A stretch of DNA of 64,000 bases from an uncultured Chloroflexales bacterium (GTDB taxonomy: Bacteria; Chloroflexota; Chloroflexia; Chloroflexales; Chloroflexaceae): NCBI GenBank assembly GCA_937918935.1, contig CAKZSI010000044.1:1-64000 (forward strand), written 5' to 3'. Made by a program: the position numbers and the translations under genes. Under the pieces are notes generated by a model. The model was not told the DNA's origin. It searched no databases and was given only the letters and a program-made list of their open reading frames with translations. This document shows, one piece after another, positions 34,543-42,341 of the stretch. Position 1 is the first letter of the stretch; each line of letters opens with the position of its first letter.

Positions 34543-35490
34543 GTGCTGCTGATCATCACGCCTAATCCGGCCCTGGATCGCACCATGGTCTTCCAGGGGC
34601 TGCGCCTCGGCGGGGTCTTCCGCACCGATGAGGTCATCGTGGCAGCGGGAGGCAAGGGGCTGAACGTGGCTCGTGCGGCGCGTACTCTGGGCCAGCCGGC
34701 GCTGGTCTGCGCGCCCCTTGGCGGGTTGACCGGCGATCTGGTAGCTCACCTGGCTGCCGCCGAGGGGCTGCCGGGTCGCTGGACGCGCCACCGGGCCGGG
34801 GAGACCCGCACCTGCGTGCTGGTGGTTGACCGCCAGGCCAGTGACGCCACCGCGCTGAACGAGTCCGGGCCGATCTTCGACTCCAGCGACTGGCATGCCT
34901 TTGCCGGCGATGTGCTGGCGGCCGCCTCCGGGGCCGCGCTCGCCGTGGTGTCTGGCAGCCTGCCCCGCGGGGTCGAGCCGGGGGCCCTGGGCGCATTGCT
35001 GGCCGATCTGGCCTCGTGCGGGCTGCGGGTGCTGGTGGATACGAGCGGGCCGGCGCTGGAAGCGTCCCTGGCGACGCGGCCCTGGGGGGTCAAGGTGAAT
35101 GGGCACGAAGCCGGGGCAGTGCTCAACCGCTCGGTGAGCGATGTTCCGGCGGCGCTGGCGGCCCTGGCGGCGCTGCGCGCGCGGGGTGTCATACTGGCGG
35201 CGATCAGCCTGGGGGCGCTGGGCTGCGTGGCCGCCGACGCGAGCGGCGCCTGGTGGGCGCGCCCGCCCCAGATACGCATCGTAAGCAGTGTGGGCAGCGG
35301 CGACTCGCTGCTGGCGGGCCTGGCCACCGGCCTGTTGCGTGGTCTCGCCCTGCCCGAGGCCCTGCGCCTGGGGGTGGCCTGCGGCACCGCCGATGCATTG
35401 ACCATCGGCGGCGGCCGCTTTGATCTGGAGGTAGTGGAGCGTCTGCAAGTGGCGGTGCAGGTGGAGAAAGGGGCGATTGCAGATGTTTGA
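34543..35490 (+). CDS. 1-phosphofructokinase/tagatose-6-phosphate kinase-like PfkB sugar kinase
   Basis: A 315-aa ribokinase-family enzyme. The N-terminal TPNPALDRT is the hallmark of the 1-phosphofructokinase / tagatose-6-phosphate kinase / PfkB subgroup. GGKGLNVARA forms the sugar site. The C-terminal GSGDSLLAG replaces the usual GAGD anion hole, with the catalytic Asp kept. It uses ATP to phosphorylate a sugar phosphate, most likely to fructose- or tagatose-1,6-bisphosphate; the LacD-type aldolase in this window could cleave the product. The GTG start is chosen for CAGGAG at 8 nt. Its 3' end is overlapped antisense by a membrane protein frame. Confidence 0.87.
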   Translation: MLLIITPNPALDRTMVFQGLRLGGVFRTDEVIVAAGGKGLNVARAARTLGQPALVCAPLGGLTGDLVAHLAAAEGLPGRWTRHRAGETRTCVLVVDRQASDATALNESGPIFDSSDWHAFAGDVLAAASGAALAVVSGSLPRGVEPGALGALLADLASCGLRVLVDTSGPALEASLATRPWGVKVNGHEAGAVLNRSVSDVPAALAALAALRARGVILAAISLGALGCVAADASGAWWARPPQIRIVSSVGSGDSLLAGLATGLLRGLALPEALRLGVACGTADALTIGGGRFDLEVVERLQVAVQVEKGAIADV

Positions 35491-37738
35491 TGTTGGATTT
35501 TTGACTGAGCATAGCATATTGGGAAGCATCGTGCTGATGCCAGGACCAGGTCAGCGGGAACCGCGCCGTCGAGGAAGAAGCATCTGGAGAGAACGCCAGG
35601 GACGCCTCCAGGGCGCGCACATGGATTGTGGCTACACTGATGCTTATTAAACGTCCGCCCCTATCGCTGGTGACCTGCTCGGATGTAAAGTCGAGGCGTG
35701 TCGCGCCCGGAGGCGGGTTCAGGACGATGTGGTACACGCGGGCGCTGCGGGCGATGGGCACGGTGGCCAGGCGCTTTCCGGCGTGGTCCATGTGGAGCGT
35801 TGTGGTTTGTCCGGCATCGGGTGGACCGTAACCTTCGGTGCGCAGGGTGAGCAACACGGGGCCCGGAACCGGGTTCACAACCCAGATCTCGCCACGTTCA
35901 CCCATCCAGCGCCAGATGCGCTCGTCAGCCTGTTCGAGGCCGTGCCACCCTGCGCCGAGATAGCTGAAGGCCGGGCACGGCGGCGCGGGAACAGGCAGTT
36001 CGTAGGCCACGAAACGACCATCGTCGTACCAGGGGACTGGCGCCCCTAGCCGCGCCATGAGTGGGGCCAGCCAGCTCCGGGACTCACTCGCGACCAGTGG
36101 TCGCTCAACGACCACGTGGCGGAAGCGATAGAAGCACTGCATCCCCTCCAGCGCCACATTGTCGAGGGCCACGATGTCGCGCGTGGGAAGCGGCTCCAGC
36201 AGCGCCAGAGACCGTACCAGCGGATTGTGCTCCAGCGTTGGATAATCGGGTGGGCGTGCAAGGTAGCCGCGCAGGATGGGCTGTCCGTGGGCCATCTGGT
36301 GAAGCAGGGTCCGCGCCTCGATGTCGCTGCCCACCGGCACGTCCACTACTGGCCCCGGACGGCTGGCAATGGCAGCGTAGATCGTGGGCGCCTCGATGAC
36401 CGCGGGCTGGCGAGGCGGCGGCCAGAGTTCAACGCCAGCTACGAGCACGACACCAGCCAGCAGCACATAACGCCAGCGTCCTGAGCGTTCAAGCAACCAG
36501 CGCAGGCCCTGGGCGGCGAACATGGCCGCGACCAGGATGCAGATCAGGGCGAAGAGGTTGGGGCGGCGCCCGCCTTCGAGGAGTGGCAGTTGCTGCAGTA
36601 AGGCGTAGGGCATGGGTATACCGGTCTGTACGCCAGCAATGCGCATCTCCGGTCCCAGCGAGAAGAGCCAGCCAACTGCAGCGACGATGAGGAGGCGCCA
36701 CCGGGCGTACCCGTACCGCCAGACGCCCACCGCCGCCAGCCCCAGCAATGTCCAGCCTGCGGCGATGTACCAGCCCTCGATCACCGGCACGCTGGCCACC
36801 AGAGGCGCAGTGAGCGCTTCGGCGACGCCACGCCAGTGCGGTTGGAGGAGTGAGGGGAAGAACAACCCCACCGCATCTGCCGAATACCCCTCGACCCCGA
36901 CCTGCCACGAGGCGCGCTGGCTCGGGCTGAAGGGGGCGTAGCGCTTCCGGGTCATCCATAGCCCGAGGAGCAGTGGCGCGATGCCCAGGAACGCCAGCAA
37001 CCCCATACGTGTATAGCTACGCACGAGGCTCAGGGGGCGAGGAGTGCGCCAGAGACTGACAGCCACCCATGAGAGCAGCAAGCAACCGGCACAGAGGGCC
37101 AGGTACCAGTCGGTGTAGGCGACGCCGGCCAGACTCACGGCGCCGAGCAGGGCATAGCGTCCCTCGCGGGTTTCGGCAAGACGCAGCGCGGCGAAGAGGA
37201 GCAGGGCCAGCCAGCCTACGTAGAGCAGGTTGAGGTGGGAGACCTGTAGCTTCATCGCCAGAAACGGACTGGCGGCCACCAGGGCCCCGGCGATCCAGGC
37301 GCACATGTCATGACCGGCGCCATACCTGGCGAGCAGAAACACGGCATAGCCAGCGGATGCGACACCGAGCAGGAGGGCGAGATTATAGGCGGCTACTGGC
37401 CCGGCGAAAGCAGTGATCGGCGCCAGCGACAAGGTAAGCGCCGGGCCAAGGGTGTGGCGATAGAGCGGGGCGCCTTCAGGATAATAGAGCAATTCGGTTG
37501 CGAACGGAAGGCGCCCACTGGACAGAGCGCGCTGGGTCCACCAGAAGTTCCAGGTATGCTGGATGGCGTCGTTGATCCCCGAGTACGCAAAACGCCCGCC
37601 ATCTCCTACGGCGATGTGGGTGGTCAGACAGGCCGCCGTTGGCCAGGTGAGGAGCACCGCCAGCAAGGCATACCCGCTGGCGGCGAGGGCGTGTACGATG
37701 TAGCGGTGCAACCGGCGGCGAGGCGAGGGCGTTGACAT
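35204..37738 (-). CDS. Large polytopic membrane protein, GT-C-like
   Basis: An 844-aa frame. Residues about 15-470 form some ten hydrophobic helices with an early luminal loop containing NDAIQHTWNFWW, as in GT-C-type or YfhO-like membrane glycosyltransferases of Chloroflexota. Residues 480-735 are a soluble exported domain. The last 95 or so residues run antisense over the 3' end of the PfkB-type gene and become Arg/Pro-rich, so the natural end may have been near 35490 and the stop lost by mutation or sequence error. It is the third gene of a leftward unit (SDR-like, 101-aa protein, this; gaps of 18 and 15 bases). Sugar-lipid glycosylation is only a guess. Confidence 0.65.
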   Translation of the reverse strand: MSTPSPRRRLHRYIVHALAASGYALLAVLLTWPTAACLTTHIAVGDGGRFAYSGINDAIQHTWNFWWTQRALSSGRLPFATELLYYPEGAPLYRHTLGPALTLSLAPITAFAGPVAAYNLALLLGVASAGYAVFLLARYGAGHDMCAWIAGALVAASPFLAMKLQVSHLNLLYVGWLALLLFAALRLAETREGRYALLGAVSLAGVAYTDWYLALCAGCLLLSWVAVSLWRTPRPLSLVRSYTRMGLLAFLGIAPLLLGLWMTRKRYAPFSPSQRASWQVGVEGYSADAVGLFFPSLLQPHWRGVAEALTAPLVASVPVIEGWYIAAGWTLLGLAAVGVWRYGYARWRLLIVAAVGWLFSLGPEMRIAGVQTGIPMPYALLQQLPLLEGGRRPNLFALICILVAAMFAAQGLRWLLERSGRWRYVLLAGVVLVAGVELWPPPRQPAVIEAPTIYAAIASRPGPVVDVPVGSDIEARTLLHQMAHGQPILRGYLARPPDYPTLEHNPLVRSLALLEPLPTRDIVALDNVALEGMQCFYRFRHVVVERPLVASESRSWLAPLMARLGAPVPWYDDGRFVAYELPVPAPPCPAFSYLGAGWHGLEQADERIWRWMGERGEIWVVNPVPGPVLLTLRTEGYGPPDAGQTTTLHMDHAGKRLATVPIARSARVYHIVLNPPPGATRLDFTSEQVTSDRGGRLISISVATIHVRALEASLAFSPDASSSTARFPLTWSWHQHDASQYAMLSQKSNIKHLQSPLSPPAPPLADAPLPPDQSGRRRWSMHRRCRRPPPGAGPRAGRDHATGRWPGPPAASRRCPHCLRCVSGAGAPTRRRSRRRPRSPAPPG

Positions 37739-37753
37739 AGACCCGGCTGCCGG

Positions 37754-38059
37754 CTACCCTCGGGCGGTCATGCCAATCAGCGCTGCGAGCCGCGCGGTCT
37801 GCTCGGCATTAAGGTAGACGGTGCGTTGATTGGTGGCGGTGTAGAGGGTCATATCGCCGCCAGATCCAAATATCACTTGATAATTAGCCAGGTTGCGGAT
37901 GCGTTTTTGTTGTATAGAAAGCATATCACGCAGTGCCGCCACGGCGGCTGCGTCGAGGACGGCGGCATCGTAGCCGCGCACCACGTGGTGGATGACCAGG
38001 GCCGGCTCGTGGTTGGGGGTGTAGGTTATTTCGTATTCACCAACAACAGCGATCTCCAT
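37754..38059 (-). CDS. Hypothetical 101-aa protein
   Basis: A small soluble protein starting MEIAVVGEYEITYTPNHEPA, with alternating short strands and a helix (AAVAALRDMLSIQQ) and a C-terminal LYTATNQRTVYLNAEQTARLAALIG. No family recognised. Position between the SDR-like and membrane protein genes, with 18- and 15-base gaps, makes it a real operon member. The ribosome site is weak (GGGGG). Function unknown. Confidence 0.65.
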   Translation of the reverse strand: MEIAVVGEYEITYTPNHEPALVIHHVVRGYDAAVLDAAAVAALRDMLSIQQKRIRNLANYQVIFGSGGDMTLYTATNQRTVYLNAEQTARLAALIGMTARG

Positions 38060-38077
38060 TCGTTACCCCCAGGAGGA

Positions 38078-38797
38078 TCACAGATCCACGTGGCGGGGCA
38101 TGATCGGCAACTCGTCCACCCGCAGGCTGGGAGGCAGGGTGCAGACCCAGAGCAGGGCCTGGGCCACGTCTTCGGTAGTGAGCAGGCGCCGGCGCAGCGA
38201 CTCATCGGGGTTGAGGGGCGCCAGATCGGCGTTGATCATGCCCGCGACCACATTGGTCACAAAAATGTTGTAAGGGCGCAACTCCTGGGCCAGCGACTGT
38301 GAAAGGCCGGCCAGGGCAAACTTCGCCGCGCTGAAGGGGCTGATATTGGCGATCCCCATTTTGCCCACGCGCGAGCCGAGGTTCACGATCGTGCCGCTGT
38401 GCTGGCGCTTCATATACGGAACGACAGCACGGGTCGCGTAGAAGACCCCGGTCAGATTAGTGTCGATGATCGCGCGCCACTCGGTGTCGCTGAACTGCTC
38501 CACGGGCGAGATCTTCATCACCCCACCAGCGCAGTTGATCAGAATATCGATCCGTCCAAGCAGCGCAATGGTCTGGTCAGCAAGATGCTGAACCTGTGCT
38601 GAGTCGGTCACATCGGCGGGAATGCTCAGCCCCTGATGCCCCTCATAAGCGATCTCGGCGATCAAATGCTCCAGCAGTTCACGGCGGCGCGCCGCCGCGA
38701 CAATGGTCGCGCCCTCGCGCGCGAACAGACGTGCAGTGGCGTAGCCAACGCCACTGGAGGCCCCGGTGATAATGGCGACGCGTCCTTTGAGCTTCAT
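38078..38797 (-). CDS. SDR-family oxidoreductase with Tyr-to-Phe in the active site
   Basis: A 239-aa classical short-chain dehydrogenase fold. The cofactor loop TGASSGVG, NCAGG and Ser142 are present, and the active-site lysine is Lys159. However, the catalytic tyrosine of Y-x3-K is Phe155 (SPFSAAK). Residue 37 region AAARRRE suggests NADP preference. Without the Tyr acid/base the protein may be catalytically dead or use another residue; it could serve as a binding or regulatory protein. First gene of a three-gene leftward unit. A minus-strand TATAAT lies about 95 bases upstream. Confidence 0.85.
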   Translation of the reverse strand: MKLKGRVAIITGASSGVGYATARLFAREGATIVAAARRRELLEHLIAEIAYEGHQGLSIPADVTDSAQVQHLADQTIALLGRIDILINCAGGVMKISPVEQFSDTEWRAIIDTNLTGVFYATRAVVPYMKRQHSGTIVNLGSRVGKMGIANISPFSAAKFALAGLSQSLAQELRPYNIFVTNVVAGMINADLAPLNPDESLRRRLLTTEDVAQALLWVCTLPPSLRVDELPIMPRHVDL

Positions 38798-38891
38798 AGC
38801 TTCCTCGGCGACGGACCCTCAGGCAGTGAGCAGCGTAGGGCAAAACCTGCTGACTGCTTCCCCCTCTCCCTTCAACCGGCTCTTCTCGCAG

Positions 38892-38897
38892 ATTATA
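38892..38897 (-). promoter_or_regulatory. -10 box (TATAAT) of the SDR-like operon
   Basis: GGCTATAAT on the minus strand, with a TTGCAA 19 bp upstream (38917-38922) as a possible -35. The same palindromic TTGCAA also faces the divergent sortase gene. Confidence 0.5.
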
Positions 38898-38944
38898 GCC
38901 TATCTCACGCGGCCCGTTGCAATGGCGCCGTGACAGGAATGTGT

Positions 38945-38950
38945 TATAGT
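38945..38950 (+). promoter_or_regulatory. Extended -10 (TGTTATAGT) of the second sortase
   Basis: TATAGT with TG one base upstream; predicted leader of about 110 nt to the ATG at 39066. Confidence 0.45.
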
Positions 38951-39065
38951 GACAGTGAAAGGTTGTTGCGGCGCCAACTAGAAGCAACTATCTCCGAACG
39001 ATTAACAGCCAGTCGGAGAAAGCGGGGCAACGTTGATGGCGCCACGCTCCTGCCGGAGGTTTTCT

Positions 39066-39731
39066 ATGCGCCTGTGCGTCTTCGTTCTCCTGGCGCTGCT
39101 GGCCGGTTGCGGTCTTGTTCCTCCGGCCACCCTGATGCGTTCCGCCGCCACCTCCCCCGCGCCAGTGACGGCTATCCCCGTGCCCGCGACGGCCACCCCC
39201 AGGCCAGTGACGGCTACCCCCGTGCCCGCGACGGTCACCCCTGTGCCAGTGACGGCTACTCCAGCGCCGGCGGCGCGGCGTGATGGGGAGGCGCCGGTAC
39301 GGCTGATGATCCCGGTGATCGAGCTTGATCAGAAGTTGGTACCCGTTGGATTGGACCGCAACGGTGTACCTGTCGTGCCGAAGCACGATGTTGGCTGGTA
39401 CAACCTGAGCGCAACTCCCGGTCAGGGTGAAAACGTGGTGCTCTGGGGCCATGTGCTGCGCTTCCGCAACGCCCCGCATATCCCGGCGCCCTTCGCGCGC
39501 CTGAACGAGGCGCCCGTAGGCGCGCGCATCACCCTGTACACTGCCGATGGCGCCGAGCATGCCTATGTAGTCACGCAACAGGTCTGGGTGACGCCTGATC
39601 AGGTCGAATACATCTTGCCCACTGGCCGGGAGCAGGTGACCATGGTGTCATGCATTGGCGACAAGGTGATTGTAAACGGTGCCACGGTTGATATGACCCA
39701 CCGCCTGATCACCATCGCGGAGCCACGTTAA
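39066..39731 (+). CDS. Lipoprotein sortase
   Basis: A 221-aa exported sortase. The N-terminus is a lipoprotein signal with lipobox LLAGC (Cys15), which is unusual because sortases are normally held by a transmembrane helix. A Pro/Thr/Val/Ala linker of hexapeptide-like repeats (about 30-70) precedes the catalytic barrel: His129 (LWGH), Cys196 (VSCIG) and Arg213. The domain is closely similar to that of the sortase at 19.6-20.8 kb (shared LWGHVL, HIPAPFARL, IAEPR). Start ATG has GGAGG seven bases upstream. No substrate gene is adjacent. Confidence 0.85.
   Translation: MRLCVFVLLALLAGCGLVPPATLMRSAATSPAPVTAIPVPATATPRPVTATPVPATVTPVPVTATPAPAARRDGEAPVRLMIPVIELDQKLVPVGLDRNGVPVVPKHDVGWYNLSATPGQGENVVLWGHVLRFRNAPHIPAPFARLNEAPVGARITLYTADGAEHAYVVTQQVWVTPDQVEYILPTGREQVTMVSCIGDKVIVNGATVDMTHRLITIAEPR
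39164..39262 (+). repeat. Tandem coding repeats in the sortase linker
   Basis: A roughly 36-bp unit containing GTGACGGCTA and CCCGTGCCCGCGACGG recurs nearly three times, encoding the P-V-T-A-x-P-V-P-A-T pattern. Slippage-prone DNA that could vary linker length. Confidence 0.75.
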
Positions 39732-39805
39732 GAGCCTGTCCGGATAATCAGGTTGTATGATTACGTTCTGGGTGGGTGCCGCCTTCCCGGCCCCTTCCCC
39801 GAGGC

Positions 39806-39885
39806 AGGGGCGTGGGGAAACCCGGTTTCCCCATCTCTTCCAGACGACCCGGGAACGAGGGTAAAGGAGGGTAAAGCCCTCCCAT
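39806..39885. repeat. Dispersed repeat, module B (perfect) and module A
   Basis: GGGGAAACC-C-GGTTTCCCC at 39814-39832 is perfect. GGAGGGTAAAGCCCTCC follows at about 39865-39882. Both lie between the sortase and pfk genes. Confidence 0.8.
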
Positions 39886-39921
39886 ATCCTCCCGCAGGAA
39901 CTATCCTGAGCAGAAGGAGTG

Positions 39922-39983
39922 AGCGTCCATCCACTGCGCATGGCCGCTGGTCACGGTTGGGTGCAGCACGCCGATGGACGCTC
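39922..39983 (+). other. Long inverted repeat upstream of pfkA
   Basis: GAGCGTCCATC (39922-39932) pairs exactly with GATGGACGCTC (39973-39983). Inner CTGC/GCAG can continue the stem. It sits 22 bases before the PFK start codon and could be a leader structure. Confidence 0.45.
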
Positions 39984-40005
39984 GGACTGAGGGGAGAGAG
40001 GAACA

Positions 40006-41124
40006 ATGGCACACGCACATGTTGAACCCTTTCGCATCGCGTTGAGCACCGGCGGCGGTGACGCGCCGGGGCTTAACGCCGTGATCCGCGCCGCGGTGCT
40101 CTCGGCGCTGCATCGGGGTTGGGAATGTTACGGGATTCGTGATGGGTTCGCTGGCATTCTGTCACCGAAGGAGTACCACCATGGAGGGGTGATCCCGCTT
40201 ACCCGTGACAGTGTGCGCGGGATCACCAGTCTGGGCGGTACGATTATCGGCACAACCAACCGTGGGCATCCCATGCGCTACCCGACCCAGCGGCCCGACG
40301 GCACCGTCTACGAGCGGGATCGCACCGATGAGTTGGTCAACGGCCTGGCAGCCTATGGGATTGACGCTCTGATCTCCATCGGTGGCGACGGCTCGATGGA
40401 AATCGCCGCGGCGCTGGCCCGCAAGGGCGTGCGGGTGATCGGGGTGCCCAAAACGATTGACAACGATCTCGACGGTACCGTGTCAACCTTCGGCTTTGAC
40501 ACCGCCGTCGCCTTCGCCACGGAATGTCTGGACCGGCTGACCGCCACGGCTCATGCCCACCAGCGGGTGCTGGTGGTGGAAGTGATGGGTCGCTACGCCG
40601 GCTGGATCGCCCTGCATGCCGGGATAGCCGGATCGGCCCATGCCATACTTATTCCGGAGATTCCCTACAATCTGGAACTGGTGGCCGAGAAGATCCGCCA
40701 GCGTGAGGAAGCCGGGCGCTACTTCTCCATCGTCGTCGTGGCCGAAGGCGCCCGTCCCAAAGGGGGGGATTTTTCGGTCGTGGCGCGCGAACCAGGACGG
40801 GCCGATCGTCTTGGCGGTGTTGGCGAAAAGGTTGCCCACGCCCTGGAGGAGTTGACCGGTCGCGAGACGCGGCTGGTGGTGCTTGGCCATCTATTGCGCG
40901 GCGGTTCGCCTACCACCTTTGATCGCCTGCTGGCGCTGCGCTTTGGCGCAGCGGCGGTGCGGGCCATCGCCGAGGGCCAGTCGGGGATCATGGTCGCGCT
41001 TGATCCGCCGACGGTGAAGTATGTACCGCTAGAGGTGGCAACCAGCCGCATGAAGACCGTGCCGCTCGACAGTGACACCATGCTGACGGCGCGCGATATG
41101 GGGATTTGTTTTGGGGATGAATAA
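40006..41124 (+). CDS. pfkA: 6-phosphofructokinase, ATP-type signature
   Basis: A 372-aa group A phosphofructokinase: STGGGDAPGLNAVIR (nucleotide site), SIGGDGSMEIA, PKTIDNDLDGT (catalytic Asp152), MGRYAGWIA and LGHLLRGGSPT. At the donor-determining position (E. coli residue 104) it has Gly129, the ATP-type residue, but Lys149 occupies the position (E. coli 124) where PPi enzymes carry Lys. This G/K pairing is found in group III enzymes, and true donor choice needs assay. Commits fructose-6-phosphate to glycolysis. A TGAGGGGAGAGAGG run precedes the ATG. A perfect bidirectional hairpin follows. Confidence 0.92.
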   Translation: MAHAHVEPFRIALSTGGGDAPGLNAVIRAAVLSALHRGWECYGIRDGFAGILSPKEYHHGGVIPLTRDSVRGITSLGGTIIGTTNRGHPMRYPTQRPDGTVYERDRTDELVNGLAAYGIDALISIGGDGSMEIAAALARKGVRVIGVPKTIDNDLDGTVSTFGFDTAVAFATECLDRLTATAHAHQRVLVVEVMGRYAGWIALHAGIAGSAHAILIPEIPYNLELVAEKIRQREEAGRYFSIVVVAEGARPKGGDFSVVAREPGRADRLGGVGEKVAHALEELTGRETRLVVLGHLLRGGSPTTFDRLLALRFGAAAVRAIAEGQSGIMVALDPPTVKYVPLEVATSRMKTVPLDSDTMLTARDMGICFGDE

Positions 41125-41153
41125 GATGGGGGAAAGCCTTAGACGACGGATGT

Positions 41154-41194
41154 TTTCATTGGTTTTGGCGGCATAGCCGCCAAAACCAATGAAA
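41154..41194. terminator. Bidirectional terminator hairpin between pfkA and gap
   Basis: TTTCATTGGTTTTGGCGGC (41154-41172), loop ATA, and the exact complement (41176-41194): a perfect 19-bp stem between convergent genes. The A/T-rich outer stem gives short T-runs on both strands. Confidence 0.85.
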
Positions 41195-41202
41195 CAATCA
41201 TC

Positions 41203-42201
41203 TTAATGCTGGCTCAAGAACCCTGCCGTTTCGGCCAGACGGCTCGCGTAGCCCCATTCGTTGTCGTACCAGGCGGCGACAGAGAGCAGATCGCCCTGCA
41301 TCTGAGTGAGGGGCAGGTCAACGATCGAGGAGTGCGGATCGCCGACGATGCGCGACGAGGCCCACTCCTCTTCCAGCACGTCCATAATGCCTTTGAGCGG
41401 GGCCTCGCTGGCGGCCTTGCGGAAGGCGTCGTTCACCGCCTCGACGGTCACCGGCTTTTCGGTGAGCACGTTCAGTTCCACGATCGAGCCGGTGCTGACC
41501 GGCACGCGGTAGGCCTTGCCGGTGATCTTCAGGCCGCTCCAGATGAAGCCCAGCGCCTTGGCCGCGCCTGAGGAGGAGGGGATGAGGTTCTCGGTAGCGG
41601 CCCAGGAGTCGCGCCGGTCGTCCATAGGCTGGTCGGTGAGCGACTGGGTGTTGGTGTAGGCGTGGACGGTCGAGAAGAGGCCGTACTTGATGCCGAAGTT
41701 CTCCAGCACGACCTTGACCACGGGTGCGAGGGCGTTGGTAGTGCAGGAGGCCATGCTGATGATGCGGTGCTTGTCCGGGTCGAAGCTCTCCATGTTAATG
41801 CCGGGCAGCAAGAAGGCATCGGCGTCCTCGCGCGACTTGCTGGGCGCCGAGATGAGCACGCGCTTCGCGCCGCGGTCGAGGTGCGCCTGGGCGCCGGGGC
41901 GGCGCGTGGCGCGCCCGGTGCAGTCAATGACTAGATCCACGCCGAGGGCCTTCCAGTCGGGCAGTTCGTTCTTTGAGTTGAAGAACAGCACCTCACGCCC
42001 GCCGATGGTCATTCCCGATTCGGTGGCCGACACCGGTTCGTGCCAGCGCCCGTAGTTGGTGTCGACTTCGAAGAGCGCAGCGAGGGTCTTAGGATCCTTG
42101 ATGTCCGAAACCGAGACCGGCGACCAGAGGTTCTGCTGAAGCGCGACGCGGAGCAACGAACGCCCGATGCGCCCGAAGCCGTGGATGGCGACCTTGCCCA
42201 T
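41203..42201 (-). CDS. gap: Glyceraldehyde-3-phosphate dehydrogenase
   Basis: A 332-aa enzyme that oxidises glyceraldehyde-3-phosphate with phosphate and NAD. GFGRIGRS binds the cofactor, with Asp33 (VSDIKD) suggesting NAD preference. ASCTTNALAP holds catalytic Cys153. STVHAYTNTQ supplies the His, and WYDNEWGYASRL closes the C-terminus. It is the third gene of a leftward glycolysis set (PFK, aldolase, gap). A palindromic element separates it from the aldolase gene. Confidence 0.96.
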   Translation of the reverse strand: MGKVAIHGFGRIGRSLLRVALQQNLWSPVSVSDIKDPKTLAALFEVDTNYGRWHEPVSATESGMTIGGREVLFFNSKNELPDWKALGVDLVIDCTGRATRRPGAQAHLDRGAKRVLISAPSKSREDADAFLLPGINMESFDPDKHRIISMASCTTNALAPVVKVVLENFGIKYGLFSTVHAYTNTQSLTDQPMDDRRDSWAATENLIPSSSGAAKALGFIWSGLKITGKAYRVPVSTGSIVELNVLTEKPVTVEAVNDAFRKAASEAPLKGIMDVLEEEWASSRIVGDPHSSIVDLPLTQMQGDLLSVAAWYDNEWGYASRLAETAGFLSQH

Positions 42202-42268
42202 ACTGGTGAACTCCTTTCACATGCGTGAATGCCTGGACGGTTGTGGCGGTGGGGAAACCATGCTCTGT

Positions 42269-42304
42269 TGGGCCGAAGCAGTGGCTACGCCACTGCTTCG
42301 GCCC
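42269..42304. repeat. GGCCGAAGCA palindrome, second copy
   Basis: GGGCCGAAGCAGTGGC-TAC-GCCACTGCTTCGGCCC: arms fully paired, between the aldolase and gap genes. It shares the 10-nt arm ends with the hairpin at 30608-30644. Confidence 0.8.
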
Positions 42305-42341
42305 TGCCGGATGAGGGCAGACCATATGCCTGGACGCGGTA

